This document shows positions 57,004 through 64,000 of a DNA stretch of 64,000 nt, one piece after another; the stretch's first letter is position 1, and each line of letters begins with the position of its first letter. The stretch comes from UM-FILTER-40-17 sp032251335. GTDB taxonomy: Bacteria; Bacteroidota; Bacteroidia; Flavobacteriales; Flavobacteriaceae. The notes under the pieces were generated by a model. The model was not told the origin of the DNA. It made no database searches and saw nothing but the letters and a program-made list of their open reading frames with translations. A program made the translations under genes and the position numbers. The stretch lies in assembly GCA_032251335.1 (NCBI GenBank), contig JAVVDW010000013.1:1-64000 (forward strand). The letters are read 5' to 3'.

Positions 57004-59526
57004 CTACATCATATCCCCAAAAAACACGGCGTTCATCAGGAGTTTGTTAGTACCATACCAAAAAGCCCTAAAGTTGGTATTGTCTGTAAAACCGATAATC
57101 GTGCCGCTTCCCATCGTTTTTATTTTGACCGGAACGGTGTTTTTGATGAGCTTGGCGTTTTCCTTGGATATGTAACCGCTTATCAAAGGATTGGCTGTGT
57201 ATTGCAGCGGATTGTTGTAACTCTGTTCATCTGCTTTCAAAAAAATGGTCGTGTTTCTAAACATTGGGATGCGGTTGTTTTTGTATCCAAAATTAATGGG
57301 GTGTGAACGATCGATACGTACATCGAATATGGCACCAAAAATACCTTGTGCGCCACGGTAATCGTTTTTTTGTTCAAAATTGATGGTTTTTGCCACCAAA
57401 GGTTCCGAAACAAAGTCCATTTCCATCAATTTGCTAGAATTGAGCCAACGCAAAGTATTTTGATATGCAATTAAAGTGCCTCCATCGCGCACCCATCTTT
57501 CTAGAGTTTTAGATTGATTTTCACTGAAAATGCGACCAAAAGAATTTGCTACAATCAAGGTTGTGTAATCCCAAAGGTTTGCGCGGTCAAAATCTCGGGT
57601 ATCCAGCTTGGTGATTTTCATGTCATAACGTTGATCAAACAAATGCCAGATTTCACCGGCATCATAACTGTCCACCCCGTCTCCAACCAATAAGGCCACT
57701 TTTTTATGCGAAACATTTTGAAAAAACCGGCTTCCCAAATCAATGCCCACAGGCGTAAGCCCGGTGCCGACACCTTCAAAAACCACGTGGCTGTCGGCGG
57801 CTGTTTGCTGAAGAAAATCGTAGAGTGCATCTGTGCTCAAAGGCTGGTTTTGGGTTTGTATCATCAAAGTGCCATAGTCATAGCTTTTCCCGTTTAGGGT
57901 AAATTGTTTCAAAGCCGTTTTGACGATGAGTTGCTTTTCCAGAAGTGCATTGAGCGCTTTGGGCGAATAGTATTCATGCCATTCCATAAGGTAGGCATAG
58001 TTGCTTTTTGCAGTAACTTTACCTTGCAGGGGCGGTGCATCGGCTATCTCGGCACCCAACTGCGCTGTGGTAGTCACGTCTGCCCTATCCATATTGAAAG
58101 CATGTGCAAAAGACCATGCAGAAATATCGTAGAACAAGCTGTCTTCAAATTGGGTTCTATCTTCAAAAATACCTTGAATCAACCTGTAATTGTTCTGATT
58201 GGTTGGCACAGCATAAGCATATCCTTTTTTGAAATTTTTGCCGGATGCACTAAAATCATTGTTAATTTCATGTACTTTTATTTTATGCCTCAAAAGCACT
58301 TCTGCAAGCGCGGCCGTTTTGGAATAATCTTTAGAGTCGCCAAAAACGATGGCTTTTACTTTGTCTTTTGTGGCAAGGCTTCGGCTATCTGCAAAAAAAG
58401 TACGCTGGTGTTCGAGCAACTTTACCCGCATATTCTTTCCGGCTTCCAAAGTGGACAAGGCAGCGGTAAACTGATTGCGAATGGTGAAAGGAAATGTCAA
58501 CAATCCGTTGGCGGTCTCCTGCGCGTGGCCTCTTGAGCTGGCTTGCTCAAAAAGAATGCCCACAGCACCATTAACATCCGGATAGGTCGAACCTTTGCCG
58601 TAATAAAAATCGTCATAACTCTCTTCTGTATAGTACATAGAACCGATTTTGTCCAAGGCTTTAGCATGGAAGGTTCCTATTTCTGCGGTTAATTCCTGAT
58701 TTGATTTTGGCGTCAGCGGATGCGTTCGCGACGGTATGCCGGGTTGAAAGAAGAAAGTGGCATTGGTTCCCATCTCGTGGTGGTCAGTGAGAACATTGGG
58801 CATCCAACTCCTAAAAGTTTTAATACGTATTTTAGATTCGGGCAACTGCACGGGAAGCCAATCTCTATTCATGTCAAACCAATAGTGATTGGTGCGTCCG
58901 CCGGGCCATACTTCTCTGTATTCACGGTCATTGGGATCCGGATTTACGTTTTTTGCCTTGTTGGTGTTTGCCCAATAGGAGAATCGCTGAAGCCCGTCCG
59001 GGTTGAAAGAGGGGTCAAACAGAATGACCGTATTGTTGAGCAAATCGTCTATTTCCGGTCCTTGTGCGGCTGCCAAATAGTAGGCCACCAACAGGCCGGC
59101 ATTGGCGCCACTAGGTTCATTCCCGTGGATAGAAAAGCCCTGATACACCACCAGCGGCATGTCTGAAAGGTTGAGGTTGCTTCCGGCAGGATCTATGAGT
59201 TGCAGGTGCTGCGTTCGGATTTGTTCTATATTCTGATGGTTTTTAGGCGCGGTAATGGTCAGTAAAATCAAAGGGCGGTCTTCGTAATTTGTGCCTCTGT
59301 TTTCTAGGGTAATGCGGTCCGAACTTGCCGCCAAAGTTCGCATATACATCAGAAGTTGGTCGTGAGAAACGTGCCAAGTACCTACTTGATAGCCCAAAAC
59401 ACTTTCGGGTGTGGGGATTTCGGGGTTGTAAGTGACGTTTTGGGGCAGGTAATAATTGAGATCGGGCACTTGTGCCTGTGCAAAAACTGAACAAATAAGC
59501 AGGATGAGTAAGGTTAATTTTTTCAT
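57004..59526 (-). CDS. Large secreted M14-family zinc peptidase
   Basis: An 840-residue protein with signal peptide (1-19, Phe-Ala-Gln-Ala-Gln). M14 residues are complete: His134-Gly-Asn-Glu137, Asn220-Arg221 in Phe-Asp-Met-Asn-Arg, His249/250 (TDHHEMG) and catalytic Glu327 in Leu-Phe-Glu-Gln-Ala-Ser-Ser. Behind the catalytic domain is a 480-residue extension including a class-I-amidotransferase/DJ-1-like segment (about 610-720; Val-Ala-Leu-Leu-Val-Gly-Asp-Gly-Val). This domain order is typical of Bacteroidetes exported M14 proteins. It likely digests extracellular peptides. No type IX C-terminal sorting domain is evident. Confidence 0.9.
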   Translation of the reverse strand: MKKLTLLILLICSVFAQAQVPDLNYYLPQNVTYNPEIPTPESVLGYQVGTWHVSHDQLLMYMRTLAASSDRITLENRGTNYEDRPLILLTITAPKNHQNIEQIRTQHLQLIDPAGSNLNLSDMPLVVYQGFSIHGNEPSGANAGLLVAYYLAAAQGPEIDDLLNNTVILFDPSFNPDGLQRFSYWANTNKAKNVNPDPNDREYREVWPGGRTNHYWFDMNRDWLPVQLPESKIRIKTFRSWMPNVLTDHHEMGTNATFFFQPGIPSRTHPLTPKSNQELTAEIGTFHAKALDKIGSMYYTEESYDDFYYGKGSTYPDVNGAVGILFEQASSRGHAQETANGLLTFPFTIRNQFTAALSTLEAGKNMRVKLLEHQRTFFADSRSLATKDKVKAIVFGDSKDYSKTAALAEVLLRHKIKVHEINNDFSASGKNFKKGYAYAVPTNQNNYRLIQGIFEDRTQFEDSLFYDISAWSFAHAFNMDRADVTTTAQLGAEIADAPPLQGKVTAKSNYAYLMEWHEYYSPKALNALLEKQLIVKTALKQFTLNGKSYDYGTLMIQTQNQPLSTDALYDFLQQTAADSHVVFEGVGTGLTPVGIDLGSRFFQNVSHKKVALLVGDGVDSYDAGEIWHLFDQRYDMKITKLDTRDFDRANLWDYTTLIVANSFGRIFSENQSKTLERWVRDGGTLIAYQNTLRWLNSSKLMEMDFVSEPLVAKTINFEQKNDYRGAQGIFGAIFDVRIDRSHPINFGYKNNRIPMFRNTTIFLKADEQSYNNPLQYTANPLISGYISKENAKLIKNTVPVKIKTMGSGTIIGFTDNTNFRAFWYGTNKLLMNAVFFGDMM

Positions 59527-59642
59527 GTGTTTATTTTAATGGTTATTAAGCGGTCACATGGAACGCCCAAAATAATCATGCGCTTGTGTGCAAAATTTTT
59601 ACATGGGCGTTTCATTGGGTTGTATTTAGTTTGTTAAAAATA

Positions 59643-59671
59643 AAAAAACCACCTGAATTGATATCAGATGG
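59643..59671 (-). terminator. Terminator of the DUF3276 gene
   Basis: On the minus strand CCATCTGA (59671-59664) pairs with TCAGGTGG (59656-59649), one G-T pair, followed by seven Ts. Confidence 0.75.
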
Positions 59672-59701
59672 CTCTGTAATTGGGTAAGTTTTAACAAAAA
59701 A

Positions 59702-60094
59702 TTAAATGTCTTCAAATTTAATATCTGTAAAGTTTTTTGGAACATCGGTTACTTCGTCCAGTGTTTCTGCATCATGGTCTTCACCTTCGCGTTTAAAATC
59801 TTTCTGATGCCTTTCACTAATGACCTCTTCACCTTTTTCGTTGTACACAAAATCGGTCATTTCTTTTAAAATTTCCTGAAAGGGTTCAAAGTCTTCTTTA
59901 TACAGGTAAATTTTGTGTTTCTGATAGCGAAACGAACCATCATCGTGTGTAAACTTTTTGCTTTCTGTCAAGGTTAGGTAGTAGTCCCCGGCGCGCGTAG
60001 ATCTGACATCAAAAAAGTAGGTTCTTCTGCCGGCTCGGAGTACTCTGGAGAAAATTTCTTCTCTGTCATTGTCTCTGGTATCTTTTTCACTCAT
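59702..60094 (-). CDS. DUF3276 / PUR-domain nucleic-acid-binding protein
   Basis: A 130-residue protein. The N-terminal part carries Glu-Ile-Phe-Ser-Arg-Val-Leu-Arg-Ala-Gly-Arg-Arg-Thr-Tyr-Phe-Phe-Asp-Val and Tyr-Tyr-Leu-Thr-Leu-Thr-Glu-Ser-Lys-Lys, the PUR-alpha-like sequence of DUF3276. The C-terminal 45 residues are acidic and probably disordered. Bacterial PUR homologues bind single-stranded RNA/DNA; the cellular role in Bacteroidetes is not established. It has its own terminator. Confidence 0.9.
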   Translation of the reverse strand: MSEKDTRDNDREEIFSRVLRAGRRTYFFDVRSTRAGDYYLTLTESKKFTHDDGSFRYQKHKIYLYKEDFEPFQEILKEMTDFVYNEKGEEVISERHQKDFKREGEDHDAETLDEVTDVPKNFTDIKFEDI

Positions 60095-60171
60095 AATCCT
60101 TACATCTTAATGGTTAATAATATTTTTTAGCTATCAAAAGTGAAAAAATTTGTCAAGCTTTGCAAAAAAAA

Positions 60172-61929
60172 TCACGAATCTTTTTCAGAAAGTTGCTTTT
60201 CGTATAGGTTTTTGTAGTAACCCTCTGTTTTAACAAGCTCATTGTGTGAACCTTCCTGTATGATTTGTCCCGCATCCAGCACAATAATCTTGTCAGCATT
60301 TTTGGCAGATGAAACCCGATGACTCACGATCACCGTGGTGATGCCGGAGGCTATTTTGAGGATGTTGTTGAGAATTTCCTCTTCGGTCTCAGTATCAACT
60401 GCCGAAAGACAATCGTCCAACAATAAAATTTTTGGTTTTCTGATGAGTGCTCTGGCTATGGAAAGTCGCTGTTTCTGACCACCGGAAAGTGTGATGCCAC
60501 GCTCGCCCAACACGGTTTCGTATTGATTTTTAAAAGTGAGGATGTTGTGGTGTATGTGCGCATATTTTGCATAGGCTTCTATTTCGGCATCGTCTGCATC
60601 TACGTTTCCAAAGCGTATGTTGTTTCTGATGGTGTCTGAAAACAAAAAGGCGTGTTGTGGCACTGCGCCTATGTTTTTTCTCAAGGAATCGAGATGCATT
60701 TCTTTTACATTCTTGTCATCTATGCAAACCGCACCGGTTGATACATCATAGGTACGCGAAATCAAATCGAGTATGGTGGATTTTCCGGAGCCTGTTTTAC
60801 CCAAAATGGCTAGAGTTTTTCCGGCAGGAACTTCAAAACTAATATTTTTTAAGGCTGTAATATGGGTGTCGTCGTAGGTAAAAGTCACGTTTTTAAAACC
60901 GATTTTTCCAACAATATTTTCAGGAATATCTGTTTGGCTCACAATATCGGGTTTTACTTCCAAAAACTCATTGATACGTTTTTGAGAGGCCTCTGCCCGC
61001 TGCACTATAGATGACACCCAACCCACGGTAGCAACCGGCCAGGTAAGCATGTTGACATAGATCAGAAACTCTGCCAACATACCAATATTTTGAATTTTTC
61101 CGTCTATATATATTTTACCGCCCAACCATATAACAACCACGTTGCTGATACCAATTAAAAGTACCATTAACGGAAAAAACAAGGCTTGTACCTTGGCCAA
61201 ATCGAGGTTTTTTTGTAGGCTCTCATCAGCCAAAACCACAGATTGTTTGTGCGTTTGCTCTTCTAGCACATAGGCCTTAATGACCGAAATTCCGGAGAAA
61301 GTTTCTTGAGAAAAAGTAGAGAGTTTGGAAAGAAATTGCTGTACAATTGTACTTTTTTTATGGATGTTCCTACTGAGTTGATAAATAGAATAAGACAAAA
61401 TCGGCAAAGGAATCAAAGTATAGAAAGTAAGCATCGGATTTTTGTAAAACATAAGCGGCACCACGATGACAAAGAGTATGCCTGTTTGTATGCTGTACAT
61501 CAATGCCGGACCTGCAAACATGCGCACTTGCCCTACGTCTTCACTAATGCGACTCATCAAATCGCCTGTTCTGTTTTTTTTATAAAAATTCAGTGAAAGT
61601 TTTTCATAGTGTTGAAAAATCTCATTTTTCAAATCAAATTCAATATAGCGAGACACATTGATAATGTATTGCCGCATGGCGTAGGTAAAAATACCCGAAA
61701 GCGCGGTAGCAGCTAAAATCAAAAAAATATTCCAGGAAAGTTCACTTTTTACCAAAGCCGTGTCTGTAAGCAGACCTTTTGAATAATCTTCTACTGCGTC
61801 TAATATTTTACCAATACTCACCGGCATCACTAACGAAAATACCCTGGCAAGTATGGTAATAAACAAACCGATAATGAGTTTGTTTCTGTATTTGTAAAAA
61901 TATTTATTGAGATGCTTTAAGGCTTTCAT
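60172..61929 (-). CDS. ABC exporter, fused permease-ATPase half-transporter
   Basis: The ATG at 61929 gives 585 residues (an ATG 21 nt upstream is less likely). Six helices (about 18-310) precede the ATPase: Walker A GKTGSGKST (377-385), the LSGGQ signature (481-485) and Walker B ILLLDD (501-506). The catalytic position after Walker B is Asp506 instead of Glu, as in the degenerate subunit of heterodimeric exporters such as the MdlA/MdlB type. No second half-transporter is adjacent. The substrate is unknown; lipids or drugs are typical for the group. Confidence 0.92.
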   Translation of the reverse strand: MKALKHLNKYFYKYRNKLIIGLFITILARVFSLVMPVSIGKILDAVEDYSKGLLTDTALVKSELSWNIFLILAATALSGIFTYAMRQYIINVSRYIEFDLKNEIFQHYEKLSLNFYKKNRTGDLMSRISEDVGQVRMFAGPALMYSIQTGILFVIVVPLMFYKNPMLTFYTLIPLPILSYSIYQLSRNIHKKSTIVQQFLSKLSTFSQETFSGISVIKAYVLEEQTHKQSVVLADESLQKNLDLAKVQALFFPLMVLLIGISNVVVIWLGGKIYIDGKIQNIGMLAEFLIYVNMLTWPVATVGWVSSIVQRAEASQKRINEFLEVKPDIVSQTDIPENIVGKIGFKNVTFTYDDTHITALKNISFEVPAGKTLAILGKTGSGKSTILDLISRTYDVSTGAVCIDDKNVKEMHLDSLRKNIGAVPQHAFLFSDTIRNNIRFGNVDADDAEIEAYAKYAHIHHNILTFKNQYETVLGERGITLSGGQKQRLSIARALIRKPKILLLDDCLSAVDTETEEEILNNILKIASGITTVIVSHRVSSAKNADKIIVLDAGQIIQEGSHNELVKTEGYYKNLYEKQLSEKDS

Positions 61930-62136
61930 GCTGCTTCTTTGACCCGGCAAAGCTACGAAATTTGACTAGGGATAAAGCCACTTCGTTTGACGTAAATTTT
62001 AAGAAAACGCTCATAAGTCTAAAAATCAATAACCAAAAAATCATTTCAACACCGCCCAAAACGACTTCTCAATCAAAAAACACTTCACTTAATCCAAATA
62101 TAAAAACTGTACACGGTAATTTACGGGCAAAATAAT

Positions 62137-62144
62137 TACTTTTG
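62137..62144 (+). promoter_or_regulatory. Candidate -7 box of nusB
   Basis: TACTTTTG, 33 nt before the nusB ATG. No -33 TTG at 17-23 nt was found. Confidence 0.4.
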
Positions 62145-62177
62145 CAGACGAATTAACCTACTGTAAAGTTCTTTTTC

Positions 62178-63122
62178 ATGCTCAACAGACGACAGCTCCG
62201 CGTAAAAGTTATGCAAACGCTTTATGCCATGCATTTGTCAGGTTCCGACAACCTCAACAGTCAAAAGAAATTTTTGAACAAGAGCATGGAAGACATGGAA
62301 ATCTTGTACTACCTGCTCATAGACCTGCTTTATCAGTTGCATGTTTTGCACGAAGATCAGTATCAAAAAACCCTGAAAAAACACATCCCTGTTGAATCTG
62401 ATCGATTTATCAGTGAAAAGTTTTTGAATAACGCCGTGTTAAATTTAATTAGAAACAGCGATCTTATAGCTGAAAGAACGTCCTCATTCAAATCAAACTT
62501 CTGGAAATCGCACGAAGAATACGTGCGCCTGATTTATGACAAGGTCATTGCTTCGGATTGTTATCTGCAATACATTCAAAGCACAGAAACGGGTTTTAAT
62601 ATGGACAAAGAATTTATTGCTACACTGTATTCAGAAGTGATTGCTCCCGATGAAAAATTATACGAATTCTTAGAAGACAACAACCTCACTTGGATTGATG
62701 ATTTGCCGTTGGTCAATACTTTTTTGTTGCGTCAAATTAAAGCACTCACGCCTACAAAGCCCGAAAACAAGTTGATTATCAAACTTTTTAAAGACGACGA
62801 AGACCGTAAATTTGCTATGGAATTGTTGGAAAAAGTAGCGCTCAATGCCGTCGATTTTGATAAGGAAATTGAAGGCCACACACCCAATTGGGACAAGGAT
62901 CGCATAGCCGAAGTAGATACGGTGCTCATTCGGATGGCTTTGTGCGAATTTTTAAAATTCCCGTCTGTGCCCACGCGTGTCACCATCAACGAATATATAG
63001 AAATTGCCAAAGAGTACGCCACACCAAAAAGCAGCATCTTCCTTAACGGTTTATTAGATACTTTGGAAAAAAAGTACCAAAAAGAAAATCGCATTCAAAA
63101 GAGTGGACGCGGTCTGCTATGA
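62178..63122 (+). CDS. nusB: Transcription antitermination factor NusB (long form)
   Basis: A 314-residue protein, about twice the length of E. coli NusB. The N-terminus has Leu-Asn-Arg-Arg-Gln-Leu-Arg-Val-Lys-Val-Met-Gln-Thr-Leu-Tyr-Ala. The conserved NusB core sits at the C-terminal end, with Asn-Trp-Asp-Lys-Asp-Arg-Ile-Ala-Glu-Val-Asp-Thr-Val-Leu-Ile-Arg-Met-Ala, then Thr-Ile-Asn-Glu-Tyr-Ile-Glu-Ile-Ala-Lys-Glu-Tyr and Phe-Leu-Asn-Gly-Leu-Leu-Asp. The middle is an inserted helical region usual in Bacteroidetes. It supports rRNA transcription antitermination with NusE/S10. Confidence 0.93.
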   Translation: MLNRRQLRVKVMQTLYAMHLSGSDNLNSQKKFLNKSMEDMEILYYLLIDLLYQLHVLHEDQYQKTLKKHIPVESDRFISEKFLNNAVLNLIRNSDLIAERTSSFKSNFWKSHEEYVRLIYDKVIASDCYLQYIQSTETGFNMDKEFIATLYSEVIAPDEKLYEFLEDNNLTWIDDLPLVNTFLLRQIKALTPTKPENKLIIKLFKDDEDRKFAMELLEKVALNAVDFDKEIEGHTPNWDKDRIAEVDTVLIRMALCEFLKFPSVPTRVTINEYIEIAKEYATPKSSIFLNGLLDTLEKKYQKENRIQKSGRGLL

Positions 63123-63135
63123 TTTTATTTTTTTA

Positions 63136-63143
63136 TATCTTTG
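63136..63143 (+). promoter_or_regulatory. Candidate -7 box of the DUF1573-yajC pair
   Basis: TATCTTTG directly after the nusB stop and 34 nt before the DUF1573 ATG. The -33 region would lie in the end of nusB and shows no clear TTTG. Confidence 0.4.
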
Positions 63144-63176
63144 GAAACTAATTATTAATCCGATAAAACATCTATT

Positions 63177-63665
63177 ATGAAAAGGAAAATCTTTATGCTG
63201 AGTTCCCTTTTGGTTTTGGTCTTTACGCTTTCTTGTAAAGAAAATGCCTCCTCAAAAATCAATCAAGAAAACCTTAACGCCGCACAGCAAGAAACTGCCA
63301 AAGCCGGTGAATATCCACAATTTACTTTCGACAAAACCGAACACGATTTTGGCACCATCAACGAAGGTGATATCGCAAAGACTACTTTTAAATTTACCAA
63401 CACAGGAAAAAGCCCACTTATCATTGCACGCGCATTGGGCAGTTGTGGCTGTACCGTTCCCAGCTATCCTAAAGAAGCCATTGCTCCAGGAGAATCCGGA
63501 GAAATTCAAGTGGCTTTCGACTCTAGCGGCAAACCCAATCTACAGCAAAAAGTAGTCACACTTTTTGCCAATACAGAAAAGGGCAAAGAATTGCTTAAAA
63601 TAAAAGCTGTTGTCACTCCGGACCCAAACAAAGCAGCTTCCTACCAAAACAACCCTATTAACTAA
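63177..63665 (+). CDS. DUF1573 lipoprotein
   Basis: A 162-residue protein with a lipoprotein signal (Thr-Leu-Ser-Cys20) and one ASH/MSP-like beta-sandwich of DUF1573 (about 48-150). Family motifs are Phe-Asp-Lys-Thr-Glu-His-Asp-Phe-Gly-Thr-Ile, Lys-Phe-Thr-Asn-Thr-Gly-Lys-Ser-Pro-Leu-Ile-Ile, and Ser-Cys-Gly-Cys-Thr-Val-Pro. The role is unknown. It lies between nusB and yajC; the spacing to yajC is 6 bp. Confidence 0.9.
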   Translation: MKRKIFMLSSLLVLVFTLSCKENASSKINQENLNAAQQETAKAGEYPQFTFDKTEHDFGTINEGDIAKTTFKFTNTGKSPLIIARALGSCGCTVPSYPKEAIAPGESGEIQVAFDSSGKPNLQQKVVTLFANTEKGKELLKIKAVVTPDPNKAASYQNNPIN

Positions 63666-63671
63666 AAGAAT

Positions 63672-63965
63672 ATGCAAGGACTTGAAAGTTTTTTACCGCT
63701 CATCTTAATTTTTTTCGTGATGTATTTTTTTATGATACGTCCGCAGATTAAGCGACAAAAGCAAGAAAAACAATTTTTATCCGGTATCAAAAAAGGTGAT
63801 CGAATTGTCACCAAAAGCGGATTACACGCCAAAGTGCTCGATTTTGGAGACAACGAAGAATCCTTGATTTTGGATATAGGTGCAGGCAAAGCAAAGTTTG
63901 AACGATCTGCCATTTCTATGGAGATGAGCGTCAAAGCAAACAAGCCCACCGAAGAAAAGAAGTAG
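63672..63965 (+). CDS. yajC: Preprotein translocase subunit YajC
   Basis: A 97-residue protein: one membrane helix (about 7-23) followed by Met-Ile-Arg-Pro-Gln-x-Lys-Arg-Gln-Lys and the cytoplasmic domain Gly-Ile-Lys-Lys-Gly-Asp-Arg-Ile-Val-Thr-Lys-Ser-Gly-Leu. It is the SecDF-associated accessory subunit of the Sec translocon. Complete; 35 bp of downstream sequence remain in the window. Confidence 0.94.
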   Translation: MQGLESFLPLILIFFVMYFFMIRPQIKRQKQEKQFLSGIKKGDRIVTKSGLHAKVLDFGDNEESLILDIGAGKAKFERSAISMEMSVKANKPTEEKK

Positions 63966-64000
63966 CATTTTACCTACATCAAAAAAACCACCCAAATACC

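Noticed and set aside
62178..63122. NusB at 314 residues as a fusion protein
   Set aside because: Long NusB proteins with the core at the C-terminus are usual in Bacteroidetes; there is no recognisable second domain.
1..64000. tRNA, tmRNA or CRISPR loci
   Set aside because: No tRNA T-arm plus acceptor pairing and no regular repeat-spacer array was found on reading both strands; rnpB is the only RNA gene I can support.

Overview
The window looks like a chromosomal segment of a Bacteroidetes bacterium, most likely a member of the Flavobacteriia. The evidence is the gene families (DUF3822 beside rsmD, DUF4294 beside an M42 peptidase, DUF3276, DUF2911, a long NusB, an Oar-type TonB receptor), a Bacteroidetes-type rnpB RNA, and promoters of the form TTTG/TTG - about 19 nt - TAnnTTTG that recur before genes on both strands. 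No plasmid, phage, CRISPR, tRNA or intact insertion sequence was seen. Hand counts of sample lines give about 35-42% G+C over most of the window and about 45-65% in the 1.5-5.2 kb block.

Layout. 1-5.4 kb: the 5' part of a secreted protein gene, a repeat-rich spacer, an Mpo1/DUF962 protein, a secreted M14 peptidase and a secreted amidohydrolase. 5.4-12.6 kb: an SNase lipoprotein overlapping mnmD, a TIGR01777 epimerase, a minus-strand group folE-cysS-yidD-lgt-DUF192, and a DUF3667 protein. 12.7-19.8 kb: a FecA-like TonB receptor, a RecD/Dda-like helicase, an OmpA lipoprotein, dnaX and rnpB. 19.8-33.5 kb: a dicluster ferredoxin facing away from a long, tightly packed run korA-korB-nuoABCDHIJKLMN plus one small unknown gene. 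33.6-39.5 kb: lipoproteins and membrane proteins, MarC, rsmD/DUF3822, DUF2911 and a TraR/DksA zinc-finger protein. 39.5-42.6 kb: an Rrf2 regulator with a palindromic operator over its own promoter, the di-iron repair protein Ric, a multi-helix His-rich haem-copper-oxidase-like protein and an acyl-CoA thioesterase. 42.7-51.4 kb: hisS, an FtsX-type permease, an Oar-like TonB receptor and the rpsF-rpsR-rplI operon. 51.4-64 kb: an MFS carrier, DUF4294/M42, an AraC-Ogt fusion, a CBS-domain protein, a large M14 peptidase, DUF3276, an ABC exporter, nusB, DUF1573 and yajC.

The most interesting functional unit is the kor-nuo run. The complex I set has 11 subunits and lacks NuoE, F and G (the NADH-oxidising module); only 10 bp separate nuoD from nuoH. 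Two-subunit 2-oxoglutarate:ferredoxin oxidoreductase genes sit 8 bp upstream of nuoA, and a ferredoxin gene is divergent. I infer that the TCA-cycle step 2-oxoglutarate to succinyl-CoA feeds electrons through ferredoxin into a proton-pumping ferredoxin:quinone oxidoreductase.

A second notable theme is dispersed non-coding repeats. Two copies of an element with conserved linkers but unrelated, internally paired hairpin stems lie at 3.5 and 44.8 kb. A separate 79-bp repeat pair (about 75% identical) lies at 5.3 and 46.8 kb.
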